The notes below the pieces were generated by a model that saw nothing but the letters and a program-made list of their open reading frames with translations, searched no databases and was not told the DNA's origin. From the NCBI RefSeq assembly GCF_014656215.1, contig NZ_BNBZ01000020.1, forward strand, positions 62,001 through 126,000: a stretch of 64,000 nucleotides of DNA. Direction: 5' to 3'. The position numbers were made by a program, and so were the translations under genes. Numbering within the stretch: position 1 is the stretch's first letter; the number at the start of each line of letters is the position of its first letter. The DNA is from Streptomyces zaomyceticus. GTDB taxonomy: Bacteria > Actinomycetota > Actinomycetes > Streptomycetales > Streptomycetaceae. This document shows, piece by piece, positions 41,628-50,311 of the stretch.

Positions 41628-42641
41628 TCAAGGAGCCCATGCTCGGGTGGGCGTTGCCCCGTAGGTCAAGCCGGGACCAGCTGCCGCTGCGGCACTGAAA
41701 GATGAGCGGATCCTATCCTGCTCCTCGTCGGTGGCGTCCACGTCCGGGACGATCTCCGGCAGGACACGGCTGAGCGCTCGTTGCGCGCTGAGTGGCCTGC
41801 CCTCGGCCTCGTGCTCCTGCGCGAGTTTCAGGTAGTCCCGTGCCGTACGCAGGCGGCGACGCACATCTCCTCGCAGCATGTTGAGCGGGATCGGTCCTGC
41901 GACATGGGCCGGATCGTCCGTGGGACCATCCTTGAGTGCCTCGTCCGCATGCGTGAAGAAGACTTCGAGGGCGTCGATCAGCGGCATCGGTTCCTTGATG
42001 CACTCAAGGGCGAGCGCTTTGATGTTCCAGGAACAGAGCGGCTTGCTGTGCGTTTCATTCCAGTGCTTGAGCAGCCGAACAGCGCGGGCGAACACACGGT
42101 CGGTGTCCTCCAACGCCTTCAGCACCAGCTTCGTATGCGTGAGAGGATCCGCGCGGTCCCACCGATCGGGGATCTCCATGTTGGGGATGTACAACCCCAC
42201 ACCCGAGGGGTGCGGAATCGCGGTCATCACGTCCGCCGTGAAGTCCGGCTGACCGGGCGTCACGGGGTCGCCAAACCTGACGAGTACGGCGCGGCGCTGA
42301 CCTTCGATCTTCACGGTGAGGTCGGGGAACTCCTCCCCCAACTCACCTCTGATCGCCTGCCTCGTACGCTCCATCAGCGGCAGAGCGTTTCTTCCCCCTG
42401 GCCCATAGCCCTTGGCATCCTCCGCAGAGAGCTTCGCTCCGAGGTCGACGTCGGTCAGAGGGGTGTTCGCGTCACCGTGCGCAACGCTGCCGTTGAAGTA
42501 GATCGTGCTGCCCGGGAAGGCACGACGCATGGCGCCGGCCAGGAGCCGTCTTCGGCGTCTGGCTTCGTCGAGCTCCTCGTCGGTCACTTGGATGGCGTGA
42601 CGGGCGTCTTCGAGGAGTTTCCCCAAAGTCTGCTGGTTCAC
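41628..42641 (-). CDS. CD-NTase-like nucleotidyltransferase (CBASS cyclase)
   Basis: A 337-residue cGAS/DncV-like enzyme. The nucleotidyltransferase signature is complete: 'NGSVAHGDANTPLTDVDLG' supplies Gly51-Ser52 and the metal-binding Asp64 and Asp66, and a third Asp lies in 'FTADVMT' (Asp137). The helical half has 'RAVRLLKHWN' typical of CD-NTases. Such enzymes sense phage and make cyclic oligonucleotides that switch on an effector. GTG 42641 has AAGGAGG nine bases upstream. First gene of a three-gene operon with an E2-like protein and a membrane protein. The nucleotide product cannot be predicted. Confidence 0.82.
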   Translation of the reverse strand: MNQQTLGKLLEDARHAIQVTDEELDEARRRRRLLAGAMRRAFPGSTIYFNGSVAHGDANTPLTDVDLGAKLSAEDAKGYGPGGRNALPLMERTRQAIRGELGEEFPDLTVKIEGQRRAVLVRFGDPVTPGQPDFTADVMTAIPHPSGVGLYIPNMEIPDRWDRADPLTHTKLVLKALEDTDRVFARAVRLLKHWNETHSKPLCSWNIKALALECIKEPMPLIDALEVFFTHADEALKDGPTDDPAHVAGPIPLNMLRGDVRRRLRTARDYLKLAQEHEAEGRPLSAQRALSRVLPEIVPDVDATDEEQDRIRSSFSAAAAAGPGLTYGATPTRAWAP

Positions 42642-43577
42642 CGTTAGTTCCTCCTTCTCGCACCGTTATCACCTGTTCCAGAGCGCCTGAACCTTCATGA
42701 GGCATATGACTTTGGTGACTCCAGGCAAACGGTCCATCACTTGCCCTCCTCCACAGTCCGTCGCACGGAGGAGGCGGTCCGTCACTCCCTCATGGAGATG
42801 GGCAACGCGGCCGACCGGCTCCGGTCGAAGGCGACATGCAGCGAGTCGAGCGGGGAACCGTCCCCGTACACGATCCAAGGCACCGATAGAGGCTGCTGCG
42901 TCGCTGAAGGGAAGCGGGCCGGGGACGGTCGCCTACATCGCCGGCAAGACGAAGAGCTGCCAGGCCCCGAATGGCCTTGCGGAGGAAGGGGCGTCCGGGG
43001 AGCTCGATAGCTCCGGTAGGGCGAAGCCGTGACCAGACGGGGGCACGTGAAGGGCGAGACGAGGACTCCTCCAACAGCTAGGAGTCCGCTTGCGGTAGCA
43101 GGTCTCCGACGGGTAGGACAGCGCGCTGGCTGCCGAAGACCCAAGCATCGACGGTCTCGGGAAGCCGAGACAAGACGCCCCATGCCTCCCTGACTCCGAG
43201 CTAGACATGCCTGAGCAGCGGAAATCAAGCGATACAACATCGATGAGGTCGATCCTGACGGATCACGTTTCGCCGGACGAAACACGACGATGTGGCCTTT
43301 GTCGGCCAGGTCGGCGAATACCTCACCTGACCCAGCGGAACACATGGAGAGCCGGATGCTCGACCAACGGGCACGTCCGGTTCGGCGGGCGGGGACGGGA
43401 AAACCGACACGGGAAACAGCGTCGCGATCGATGGCCACGCAGAGACGGGGGTCGGTGAAGGCCTTGGTCCAGCCGGTGAACGACTCGTTGGAGGTCAGGA
43501 TCTCCGCCCCTGTGGGGGCTGAGTTTCCTATCAGTCTCCCTCGGGGCGCAGCCCTCTGTGAGGCACAATCCTGCGTC
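42642..43577. other. Non-coding or degenerate stretch
   Basis: This 936-base region has no convincing intact gene. It contains the CBASS promoter region at its left end. A stretch on the minus strand near 43300-43510 looks like a broken transposase helper gene (listed separately). The rest holds open frames without good starts or coding bias. Confidence 0.45.
43300..43510 (-). pseudogene. Possible IstB-type transposase helper remnant
   Basis: On the minus strand one frame reads 'ILTSNESFTGWTKAF' followed by 'DPRLCVAIDR', close to the C-terminal IstB pattern (TSN..F..W...F.D....AA..DR). A continuation 'LVEHPALHVF' lies in another frame, as expected after a frameshift. The rest of the gene and any IS21 ends are missing. 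Weak evidence; chance similarity is possible. Confidence 0.3.
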
Positions 43578-44186
43578 ATGGATCAAGGGGATGCAGCCGT
43601 ATGGGCTGCTGGCATCGGAGTTGTCGGGGCCTTGTCCGGGGCACTCGGCGGGTATCTAGCGGGACGGGCACAGGGCAAGGCCACCGTCGAGGGGGTGAAG
43701 CTGCAGCTCTTCGGCCAGCGGGAAGAACGTCTGAGGCTGGAGAAGCAGCAGTCCTACTTGGAGACGGTGCGTCTCTTTGAGCAGGCCATCAGTGACACGT
43801 ACCACGCAATCCTGCTCTACGAGATTCCTGACCAGCAGGCTGCCGTGTTGGCTCCCTTGGGCTATGGGACAAGGGACGAGGCTCTGCGGCAGATGAACTC
43901 GACCCTGAAGGCATGCCGCGTACAGGAGCGGCATTACGCGCTCTACGCGTCACGAGACGAGAACAACTTGCTTGGCGCTCTGACGCTCGATGCCATGTCC
44001 GAGGCTCAGAGCCGTTTCAATGATTGGCTTGCTGCTGTGACAGGTAGTAGCCCAAATGACGAGGTGAGGACGCTTCGTCGTGCGCTTGGGGCTGCGCTTG
44101 GCAGGTTCCGTGGCGAGTTGACCGAATTTGAGAACCAGGCACATCAGTTGTTGTCGATGCCCCCGGATGGTGATCAGGCGGACTAA
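43578..44186 (+). CDS. Membrane-anchored helical protein of unknown function
   Basis: A 202-residue protein with one N-terminal membrane segment (about 8-30, 'VWAAGIGVVGALSGALGGYL') and a long cytoplasmic helical part with Gln/Arg/Glu heptad-like patterns ('LFGQREERLRLEKQQSYLE'). ATG 43578 is the first plausible start. The TAA stop (44184-44186) is also the 3-bp target duplicated by the adjacent IS element. Base composition is less GC-rich than the chromosome. The layout, one membrane segment plus a helical domain, resembles small defence effectors, but no family is recognised. Confidence 0.65.
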   Translation: MDQGDAAVWAAGIGVVGALSGALGGYLAGRAQGKATVEGVKLQLFGQREERLRLEKQQSYLETVRLFEQAISDTYHAILLYEIPDQQAAVLAPLGYGTRDEALRQMNSTLKACRVQERHYALYASRDENNLLGALTLDAMSEAQSRFNDWLAAVTGSSPNDEVRTLRRALGAALGRFRGELTEFENQAHQLLSMPPDGDQAD

Positions 44187-45071
44187 CTGATCATTTCAGA
44201 ATGAGGTGAGCTGCGGGTCTTGCACTTGCCAATCTTGGTCGGCAGGGTGTCCGAGTGCGTGCTGATCTCGTTCTTGACGACCTGTGGGAGCGGGTGGCCC
44301 CGCTGCTGCCACCCGCTCCCGAACGGCGCCGGTGGCATCCCGGGCGGCTGCGCGTTCCCGACCGGGCGGCTCTCGCGGGCATCATGTACGTCCTGCGGAC
44401 CGGCGTTGCCTGGCGCGACGTCCCGGCCGAGACCGTGGGCTGCTCCGGAGTCACGGCCTGGCGTCGGCTGTGGGACTGGACCGAGGCCGGCGTCTGGCCC
44501 CGCCTGCACGCCGCCCTGCTGACCGAACTTCGCCGCGCCGACCTGCTGGACCTGGACGACTGCTCCGTGGACGGATCGCACGTCCGGGCCCTCAAAGGGG
44601 GGATCACGTCGGCCCCTCGCCCGTCGATCGCGCCCGCCCCGGTTCCAAGCACCACCTGATCGTCGACCGCCACGGAACCCCTCTGGCCGTCACCCTCACC
44701 GGCGGCAACCGGCACGACGTCACCCAGCTCCTGCCGCTACTCGACGCCATCCCGTCGATCCGGGGTCGGCGGGGACGTCCACGCCGCAAGCCCCGACGCC
44801 TGTACGCGGACCGGGGCTACGACTTCGACATGTACCGCCGCCTGCTATGGAAGCGCGGCATCAAGCCGCTGATCGCCCGACGCGGCGTCGCTCACGGCTC
44901 CGGACTGGGCAAGGTTCGCTGGGTCGTCGAGCGCACCTTCGTCTGGCTGCACCAGTTGAAACGGCTCCGCATCCGCACGAGCGACGCGCCGACCTCCACC
45001 AGGGCCTGCTCGAACTGGCCTACAGCTTTATATGCCTCCGCCGCCTCCGAACCTCATTCTGAAACGATCAG
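44187..45071 (+). mobile_element. IS5-family insertion sequence, 885 bp
   Basis: The element is bounded by 21-bp inverted repeats (44187-44207 and 45051-45071) that differ at one position. It is flanked on both sides by TAA (44184-44186 and 45072-45074), a 3-bp target duplication typical of this family. It carries a transposase with a predicted -1 frameshift and an additional disabling frameshift near its end. Confidence 0.92.
44255..45062 (+). pseudogene. IS5-family transposase, decayed
   Basis: The first part ('LWERVAPLLPPAPERRRWHP', 'MYVLRTGVAWRDVP', 'DGSHVRALKGG') and second part ('VDRARPGSKHHLIVD', 'LYADRGYDFDMYRRLL', 'VRWVVERTFVWLHQL') form one DDE transposase in two frames. The switch is a -1 shift at AAAGGGGGGA near 44594, a normal programmed frameshift site in this group. 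A second break near 44965-44985 moves the expected end ('RADLHQGLLELAYSFICLRR') into a third frame, ending in the TGA inside the right inverted repeat. That loss of about one base should inactivate the enzyme. Confidence 0.85.
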
Positions 45072-45143
45072 TAAGCAACCAGCTCATCCCAGTCACGATA
45101 GCGCCGGATATCCAGGCACCGCTCACGGATTGCTGCAAACTCG

Positions 45144-46145
45144 CTACTTGCCGCGCGCCATGTCGTCCTGGAGGGAGAGGTGCCGGTCGAGATCCGTCAC
45201 AGCCTTCTCGACCTTTTGCTCGAAGGGCTCCAAGGCGTCTTCGATGGCGGCGTACTCATGGACGAGCTGGTGTTTGTCGTCGATCGACTCCAGTTCGGAC
45301 ACCAGATGCCGCCACCGCTCCATGTCCGCCTTGGAGTACGGGTACCTTCGCCCGCGAACCTGCTCGAGGGTTGTCGTCGCCGTGAGATTCGCCTGCACCA
45401 GACGCAGAGCATCTCCGCGTACGAGGTGCGGGACGCCGAGGTTGTCCTCGATGAACACGAGTCCGTCCCTCACCTGATCCAGCCGAGCATGCAGGTACTG
45501 GACGAGAGCACTGCGCACCTGTGGCAGGTCGAGTCCCACTTCGCGACGCAGCTGGGCAGCAATCCTCTGTGGGAGGTCCTGGCTCACGAGCCCCAATAGG
45601 CCATCGTCCGCCGCGTACCTCTTGAGCTCAGGACCGAGCGCCGAGGCAGAGCCGTATGCCATGTAGAGCTGTCGGTATGCGTCCAGCGCAGTGCAGGCGG
45701 AATCGAAGTAGATCAAAGTGGCGGGCTTGATGACTTCGGGCCTCAGCTTGTCACGGTGGTACATCTCGTTGCGGTACTTGTGCAGCTTCTCCAGCACGGG
45801 GCCCAGCGCAGCGTCCAGGACTCCACGCCCCACAAGGAAAGCCACCTTGGCGTCGAAGTTGCGATCAATCTTGTTCAGATCGGACTTGGAAATGATCTTG
45901 GCCTCAATGGCCTCAACCTCGGCGACCGCCTCCGCATGCCCATGGTCCGCCATTCCCTTGTACGTAGGCAGCAGGCCAGTAAGCATCTCCTGGTCCCAAA
46001 GCTCGGACTGCACTGTCCGGTGCAGGATCAGTTCCGTCACACTGTCGAGAAGTATGAACGCCAGCCGGAGGTGGGGCACGCGTCCTTTCTCGATCAAGCC
46101 CTTGGCTTCTTCGAGCTGCACGACGATCAACTCCAACTGTTCCAT
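45144..46145 (-). CDS. HEPN-like protein, putative defence ribonuclease
   Basis: A 333-residue helical cytoplasmic protein. It contains 'LHKYRNEMYHRDKL' (Arg125 to His130), the Rx4H motif of HEPN ribonuclease domains, set in a predicted helix bundle as expected. The C-terminal half is a separate helical region ending in a coiled-coil-like stretch. ATG 46145 begins 'MEQLELIVVQLEE'; longer starts are less likely. It lies in the cargo arm beside CBASS and the IS element. No antitoxin partner was identified, and the HEPN assignment rests on one motif. Confidence 0.6.
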   Translation of the reverse strand: MEQLELIVVQLEEAKGLIEKGRVPHLRLAFILLDSVTELILHRTVQSELWDQEMLTGLLPTYKGMADHGHAEAVAEVEAIEAKIISKSDLNKIDRNFDAKVAFLVGRGVLDAALGPVLEKLHKYRNEMYHRDKLRPEVIKPATLIYFDSACTALDAYRQLYMAYGSASALGPELKRYAADDGLLGLVSQDLPQRIAAQLRREVGLDLPQVRSALVQYLHARLDQVRDGLVFIEDNLGVPHLVRGDALRLVQANLTATTTLEQVRGRRYPYSKADMERWRHLVSELESIDDKHQLVHEYAAIEDALEPFEQKVEKAVTDLDRHLSLQDDMARGK

Positions 46146-46410
46146 GCAACCCATCCCGACACGCAGCCCGGTCACCTTGCACCACATCATCCCTGACCAG
46201 TGGTGCGGGCGGCACGCGACTTTCGTGGACAGCGCGAGGAACAAGCCCGCAACCTCAGAGGACCATCCGCCCTCTGGGGGTGGCCGCTGAAAGTCTCACT
46301 GCCTCCGGCAAACCAAACCAAGACCTTTCGTCAGGCGCGGCCTGGCTCACGGAATACACCAAGCCTGGCCCCGATTGCTCTTCTTGCAGAGATCACTGGG
46401 AGGGGTGCTG

Positions 46411-47343
46411 GTGGCGGAGCTTATGTTGTTCCGGCGCGACGCGGACGGGCGGGATGTCGAGCTGTCCGGTTCGACGGTGGCGCTGGAGGTGGAGCTGCAG
46501 CGGCGGGTCGAGGCCGGTCTTGAGCAGATGCTCGGTATCCGGTTCGTGGCGTCGGAGTACGCGACCGGTCCGTGGCACCGGGGGCGGATCGACACGCTGG
46601 GGCTGGATGAGAACGGCAGCCCGGTGGTGATCGAGTTCAAGCGGGGTTCCGACAGCGGGGTGCTGTCGCAGGCCGTCTCGTATCTGTCCTGGCTGCGTTC
46701 GGCGCAGCACGAGTTCGAGGCGCTGGTCCGGAAGGTGCTGGGTGCGGAGGCGGCCGAGTCGATCGACTGGCGGCGTCCGCGGATGGTCTGCATCGCGGCC
46801 GGCTTCTCCCACCATGACCGTGTGGCCGTGCAGTGGCTGCCCGAGCGGATCGACCTGGTGCGCTACCGGGTCTTCGAGGGCGGCCTGCTGAGCCTGCTGC
46901 TCGTCGACTCCTCGCCCGGCTCAGCGAGCGCTGCTTCGTCTCGGCGGAGCCGGGAGCGGGACGGGGTGGTCGGTAGCGCGCCGAAGGCACCGGTGGTTCC
47001 TGCGCCGGGGGTTGGCCTCGTGCCGGAGTCCTTGCGGGACCTGTACGCGGAGCTCGACGAGGCGCTCACGGCGTGGGGCGAGGTGGAGGTGGCGTCGCTG
47101 CGGCACTACATCGCCTACCGGCGGCTGGTGAACGTGGCATCGGTGATCTTCCGTCCGAAGCACGAGGCAATCCTGGTCTATCTCAGACTCGACCCGGAAA
47201 CGGTCGCACTGGAGGAGGGCTTCACCCGGGACATGCGGGGCATCGGGCACCTGGGTACCGGGGACCTGGAGGTACGTCTCGCCTCGGCAGCGGACCTGGA
47301 GAAGGCGGCGCCGCTGATCCGGCGGGCGTTCGAGGCGGCGTGA
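46411..47343 (+). CDS. PD-(D/E)XK nuclease-like protein (DUF5655 type)
   Basis: A 310-residue protein. The N-terminal domain has 'RGRIDTLGLDENGSPVVIEFKRG', the Asp...Glu-x-Lys core of PD-(D/E)XK nucleases, then 'SQAVSYLSWL', as in NucS-like and DUF91-related proteins. The C-terminal domain (about 220-310, 'YIAYRRLVNVASVIFRPK') matches DUF5655, often paired with such nucleases. GTG 46411 follows GGGAGG by seven bases. It converges on a DNA methyltransferase gene. Role may be repair or restriction of unmodified DNA; neither is shown. Confidence 0.78.
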   Translation: MAELMLFRRDADGRDVELSGSTVALEVELQRRVEAGLEQMLGIRFVASEYATGPWHRGRIDTLGLDENGSPVVIEFKRGSDSGVLSQAVSYLSWLRSAQHEFEALVRKVLGAEAAESIDWRRPRMVCIAAGFSHHDRVAVQWLPERIDLVRYRVFEGGLLSLLLVDSSPGSASAASSRRSRERDGVVGSAPKAPVVPAPGVGLVPESLRDLYAELDEALTAWGEVEVASLRHYIAYRRLVNVASVIFRPKHEAILVYLRLDPETVALEEGFTRDMRGIGHLGTGDLEVRLASAADLEKAAPLIRRAFEAA

Positions 47344-47351
47344 CGCAACGA

Positions 47352-47397
47352 GAAGGGCGGCTGGTGCATCGGATTCTCGATGCTCCAGCCGCCCTTC
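47352..47397. terminator. Bidirectional terminator between nuclease and methyltransferase genes
   Basis: Outer stem GAAGGGCGGCTGG (47352-47364) pairs with 47385-47397, and an inner GCATCG/CGATGC stem extends it after one mismatch. It sits between genes ending at 47343 (+) and 47442 (-). Confidence 0.8.
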
Positions 47398-47441
47398 GGC
47401 GTCTGCGGCCCGCCGGCCCCGGGCTCTCTCCGCTCTCGTGA

Positions 47442-48188
47442 TCACGCCTCCGGTCCGGCCAAGTCGAAGTCGCCCTTGGTCAGCTCGGCGCGGAGTCGCT
47501 GCTCGGCCACGTCGGCGTAGTGCGAGGACAGCTCGACGCCCACGAAGCGACGTCCTTCGCGAAGGGCCGCGACGCCCGTGGAGCCGCTGCCGGTGAACGG
47601 GTCAAGGACGGTGCCGTCTTCGGGGCAGATCTGCACGAGCTGCTGCATGATCTCGACGGGCTTCTGGGTGATGTGGACCCGATCCTTGCGGGGCTGGGAG
47701 GCGATGTAGTGGCCGGGCAGGTAGAGGTCGCGGGTGTTGTCGAGGGATCCCTTGACGCCCCAGACGATGAACTCGGAGTCCTGCTTCGGCCCGCCCTTGC
47801 GGGGCCGGCTGGCGGGCTTGATCCACGGGATGGTGCCGCTCCAGGTCCACCCGGCCATCTGCAGGGCGTCGGTCGTGGTCGGTTCCTGGCGCCAGTCGGT
47901 GAAGACCATGGCCACCGCGTGCTCGGTCGAGGCCCGGTACGCCTCGGTGAGCAGTTCGGTCAGCCAGGAGCGGTAGGAGCGCTGGTCGCGGTTCTCGCCG
48001 GGGAAGTTGGCGAGGTTGTGGGCGCTGTTACTGGTGACGTACTTGGCGCGCGCGGTCCGTCCGGTGCGTTCCGAGCTCGTACGGCCGCCGGAGTTGTACG
48101 GCGGGTCGGTGATCACGGCGTTCACGCTCTCGTCCGGAAGGGACTTCAGCACGGTCAGGGCGTCGCCTCGGTGCAGCGTGTAGCTCAT
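47442..48188 (-). CDS. DNA methyltransferase (N6-adenine/N4-cytosine type)
   Basis: A 248-residue site-specific DNA methylase. Motif IV 'VITDPPYNSGG' comes near the N terminus and motif I 'DPFTGSGSTGVAALREGR' near the C terminus, the beta-class order. 'HITQKPVEIMQQL' is also typical. The target sequence is unknown. No classical restriction gene is fused to it, but a PD-(D/E)XK nuclease-like gene is convergent next door. ATG 48188 is the only good start. It may protect the element from host restriction. Confidence 0.9.
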   Translation of the reverse strand: MSYTLHRGDALTVLKSLPDESVNAVITDPPYNSGGRTSSERTGRTARAKYVTSNSAHNLANFPGENRDQRSYRSWLTELLTEAYRASTEHAVAMVFTDWRQEPTTTDALQMAGWTWSGTIPWIKPASRPRKGGPKQDSEFIVWGVKGSLDNTRDLYLPGHYIASQPRKDRVHITQKPVEIMQQLVQICPEDGTVLDPFTGSGSTGVAALREGRRFVGVELSSHYADVAEQRLRAELTKGDFDLAGPEA

Positions 48189-48683
48189 GGGAAGGGCCTC
48201 TCTCAGGGCATGGCAGGGCTGGGACCGCTCCAGGCAGCGCTCAACGGCGTTCTTCCGGGGCGGGGTTGTGCTGGAGGTTAGCGGCGATCTCCGGCCGTAC
48301 CCAACGAGACGGGCCGTGCTGCTGGCCGGGGTCCGGGAGTCGTTTGGTGCGGCCGGAATGCCGGTCTACTGTCTCGCCGTGTCACCGGACAGGAGCCTCG
48401 CTCCACCCCGCTGACCTGCGCTTTCCGTGCTTTCTCGTTCAGTCGAGCGGTATCGGAGGCACGTTGTCCTCTTCCTTCCCGCACGCCGTCAGGAGCCTCG
48501 GTGCACTGCCAGAGATTACGAGCGCGGCTGGCTGCCGCGCGTGACCTGAAACCGGCGTCCGGGAGCTACCAACTCCTCTGACCCGGGCCCGCCCGAGCGG
48601 GCGGATGCACATCGGCGCGGTGCCGGCGGCTTTGCACGAGAAGTCGGCACCGCGCCTCCTACGAACACCGAGGAGCCGCTGCG
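48189..48683. other. Intergenic region upstream of the transfer operon
   Basis: About 495 bases between the divergent methyltransferase and the first transfer genes. It should contain both promoters. I saw no tRNA, terminator or operator that I could defend; several open frames run through it without good starts. Confidence 0.4.
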
Positions 48684-48770
48684 ATGCAGCATGCCCTGAT
48701 ACATCCGCACCCCGACCCGACGCCGTCACCCGGCCGGCACCGCCGCCTCGGTGAACGGCGGCGGCGATGA
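48684..48770 (+). CDS. 28-residue leader ORF coupled to the P60 gene
   Basis: ATG 48684 follows GAGGAG by eight bases and encodes 'MQHALIHPHPDPTPSPGRHR' plus eight further residues, mostly Arg. Its TGA overlaps the ATG of the next gene (ATGA at 48767). The downstream gene lacks an own Shine-Dalgarno sequence, so this short frame may drive its translation by coupling. Product function, if any, is unknown. Confidence 0.4.
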   Translation: MQHALIHPHPDPTPSPGRHRRLGERRRR

Positions 48771-49912
48771 AGAAGACCACCAAGGGCGTCGTCGGTCTCT
48801 GCGCAACCGCTACGCTGCTGCTGGCCGTTCCGATTCTCGCCATTGGGGCCGGGGCCGCCTCGGCCACCTGCTCGACCGGCGGGGCACAGGATGTGGATAC
48901 CGCCGCCGTCGCCGCCCAGGTGAAGGCCATCCTGGACGGCGGCGACAAGGGCTCGGTCTCCGTGCCGGGTCTGGACGACCCGGCCGAGCAGGTGTCCAAC
49001 GCCAAGACGATCCAGGCCACCGGCGTCGCGATGAACATCCCGGCCCGCGGGCAGGTCGTGGCCCTGGCGACCGCCCTGCAGGAGAGCGGCCTTCGGAACC
49101 TGACCTACGGCGACCGGGACTCGCTGGGCCTCTTCCAGCAGCGGCCGTCGATGGGCTGGGGCACGGCGAACGAGATCCTCGACCCGGTGCACGCCTCGAC
49201 CAAGTTCTACGAGGGGCTGCGGACGGTCTCGGGCTGGCAATCCCTGTCGATCACCCAGGCCGCCCAGGCCGTGCAGCAGTCGGGCTTCCCGGAGGCGTAC
49301 GCCAAGTGGGAGCCGCTTGCTACCGCTCTGCAGGAGGCCATCGAGCCCCTGCTGCCGAAGGCAAGCGGCGCGTCTCCGGACTCGTCGCCGTCCGGCTCGG
49401 CCGGCGCCAGCAGTCCTCCGCCCAGTGTCGCGGGCGGCTGTTCGGCGGACGGGGGCGGGACCGACTTCGGCACCATCCCGCCCGGCGCGCTGCCAGCCGA
49501 CTACAAGATCCCCGCCAACGCTCCGCGAGAGGTCCAGACGGCGATCCGGTGGGCGCTCGGCCAGCTCGGCACGCCGTACCAGTGGGGCGGGACCTGCACC
49601 GACTCTCACGGCGAGGACGCCATGGGCCGGTGCGACTGCTCCTCCCTGATGCAGCAGGCGTACAAGGCCGCCGGGGTCACCCTGACGCGGACGACGTACA
49701 CGCAGGTCAAGGAGGGCAAGGCGGTATCGGTCGACGCCCTCCGGCCGGGTGACCTGCTCTTCACCGAGGGGACGGCCGCCGTGCCCGAGCACGTCGGGAT
49801 GGCCATCGGGCAGGGCATGATCGTGCACGCCCCGCGCACCAGCGACGTGGTCCGCATCACGACCCTCGCCTCCTGGAAACCGCGGATTCTCGCGGCCCGC
49901 CGAGTCGTCTGA
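48767..49912 (+). CDS. VirB1-like transglycosylase/NlpC-P60 peptidoglycan hydrolase
   Basis: A 381-residue exported protein: signal or anchor segment (about 8-33), lysozyme-like region ('ALATALQESGLRNLTYGDRD' with a likely catalytic Glu, about 100-190), a Ser/Pro linker and a C-terminal NlpC/P60 domain with catalytic Cys in 'GRCDCSSLMQQAY' and His in 'PEHVGMAIGQG'. Such two-domain hydrolases open the wall for type IV secretion channels. ATG 48767 overlaps the stop of a short leader frame. First large gene of the transfer operon. Confidence 0.88.
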   Translation: MKKTTKGVVGLCATATLLLAVPILAIGAGAASATCSTGGAQDVDTAAVAAQVKAILDGGDKGSVSVPGLDDPAEQVSNAKTIQATGVAMNIPARGQVVALATALQESGLRNLTYGDRDSLGLFQQRPSMGWGTANEILDPVHASTKFYEGLRTVSGWQSLSITQAAQAVQQSGFPEAYAKWEPLATALQEAIEPLLPKASGASPDSSPSGSAGASSPPPSVAGGCSADGGGTDFGTIPPGALPADYKIPANAPREVQTAIRWALGQLGTPYQWGGTCTDSHGEDAMGRCDCSSLMQQAYKAAGVTLTRTTYTQVKEGKAVSVDALRPGDLLFTEGTAAVPEHVGMAIGQGMIVHAPRTSDVVRITTLASWKPRILAARRVV

Positions 49913-50002
49913 CCGGCGCTTCCTCCCCTCTCCCTCTTTCTTCACACGGCCGCTTCGCCCCAGCGGGGCTCTGACGTACGCGTAATCGAACTGGAGTTCT
50001 TC

Positions 50003-50311
50003 ATGTATCTCGCCAACCAGGTCATTCAGCTCGCCTACGACCCCGGGATCAAGCCGAACGAGGGCGGCTTGCCGGGTCTGTCCGTCCTCAAGCAGGTGAT
50101 GGGCTCCATCAACCTCTTCGGTCTCATCGCCGTGGTCGGCGCCCTCGCCGTCAGCGCGGGCGTGTGGGCCTGGGGCCACCACTCCGGCGGCCACCAGGCG
50201 GAGGCCAACGGCAAGAAGGGCGTGCTGGTGAGCGCCGGCGCGGCCCTTCTGCTCGGTGCGGCAAACGGCGTGGTGGCCTTCTTCAGCACGCTGGGGACGC
50301 AGGTCCACTGA
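50003..50311 (+). CDS. DUF6112-type small membrane protein (VirB2-like)
   Basis: A 102-residue protein with two membrane segments ('LFGLIAVVGALAVSAGVWAW' and 'LVSAGAALLLGAANGVVAFF') separated by a short basic loop. Size and layout resemble VirB2/TrbC pilin-like proteins, and related DUF6112 genes occur at this place in actinobacterial conjugation loci. ATG 50003 has GGAG upstream. Its TGA overlaps the next start (TGATG). Confidence 0.75.
   Translation: MYLANQVIQLAYDPGIKPNEGGLPGLSVLKQVMGSINLFGLIAVVGALAVSAGVWAWGHHSGGHQAEANGKKGVLVSAGAALLLGAANGVVAFFSTLGTQVH

Noticed and set aside
42697..43032. Plus-strand frame of 111 codons
   Set aside because: Poor start context, Arg/Pro-rich shadow-like composition and no recognisable domain.
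47520..48281. Plus-strand frame of 253 codons opposite the methyltransferase
   Set aside because: The minus strand has DPPY and FTGSGSTG motifs; the plus frame is low-complexity Gly/Asp/Val.
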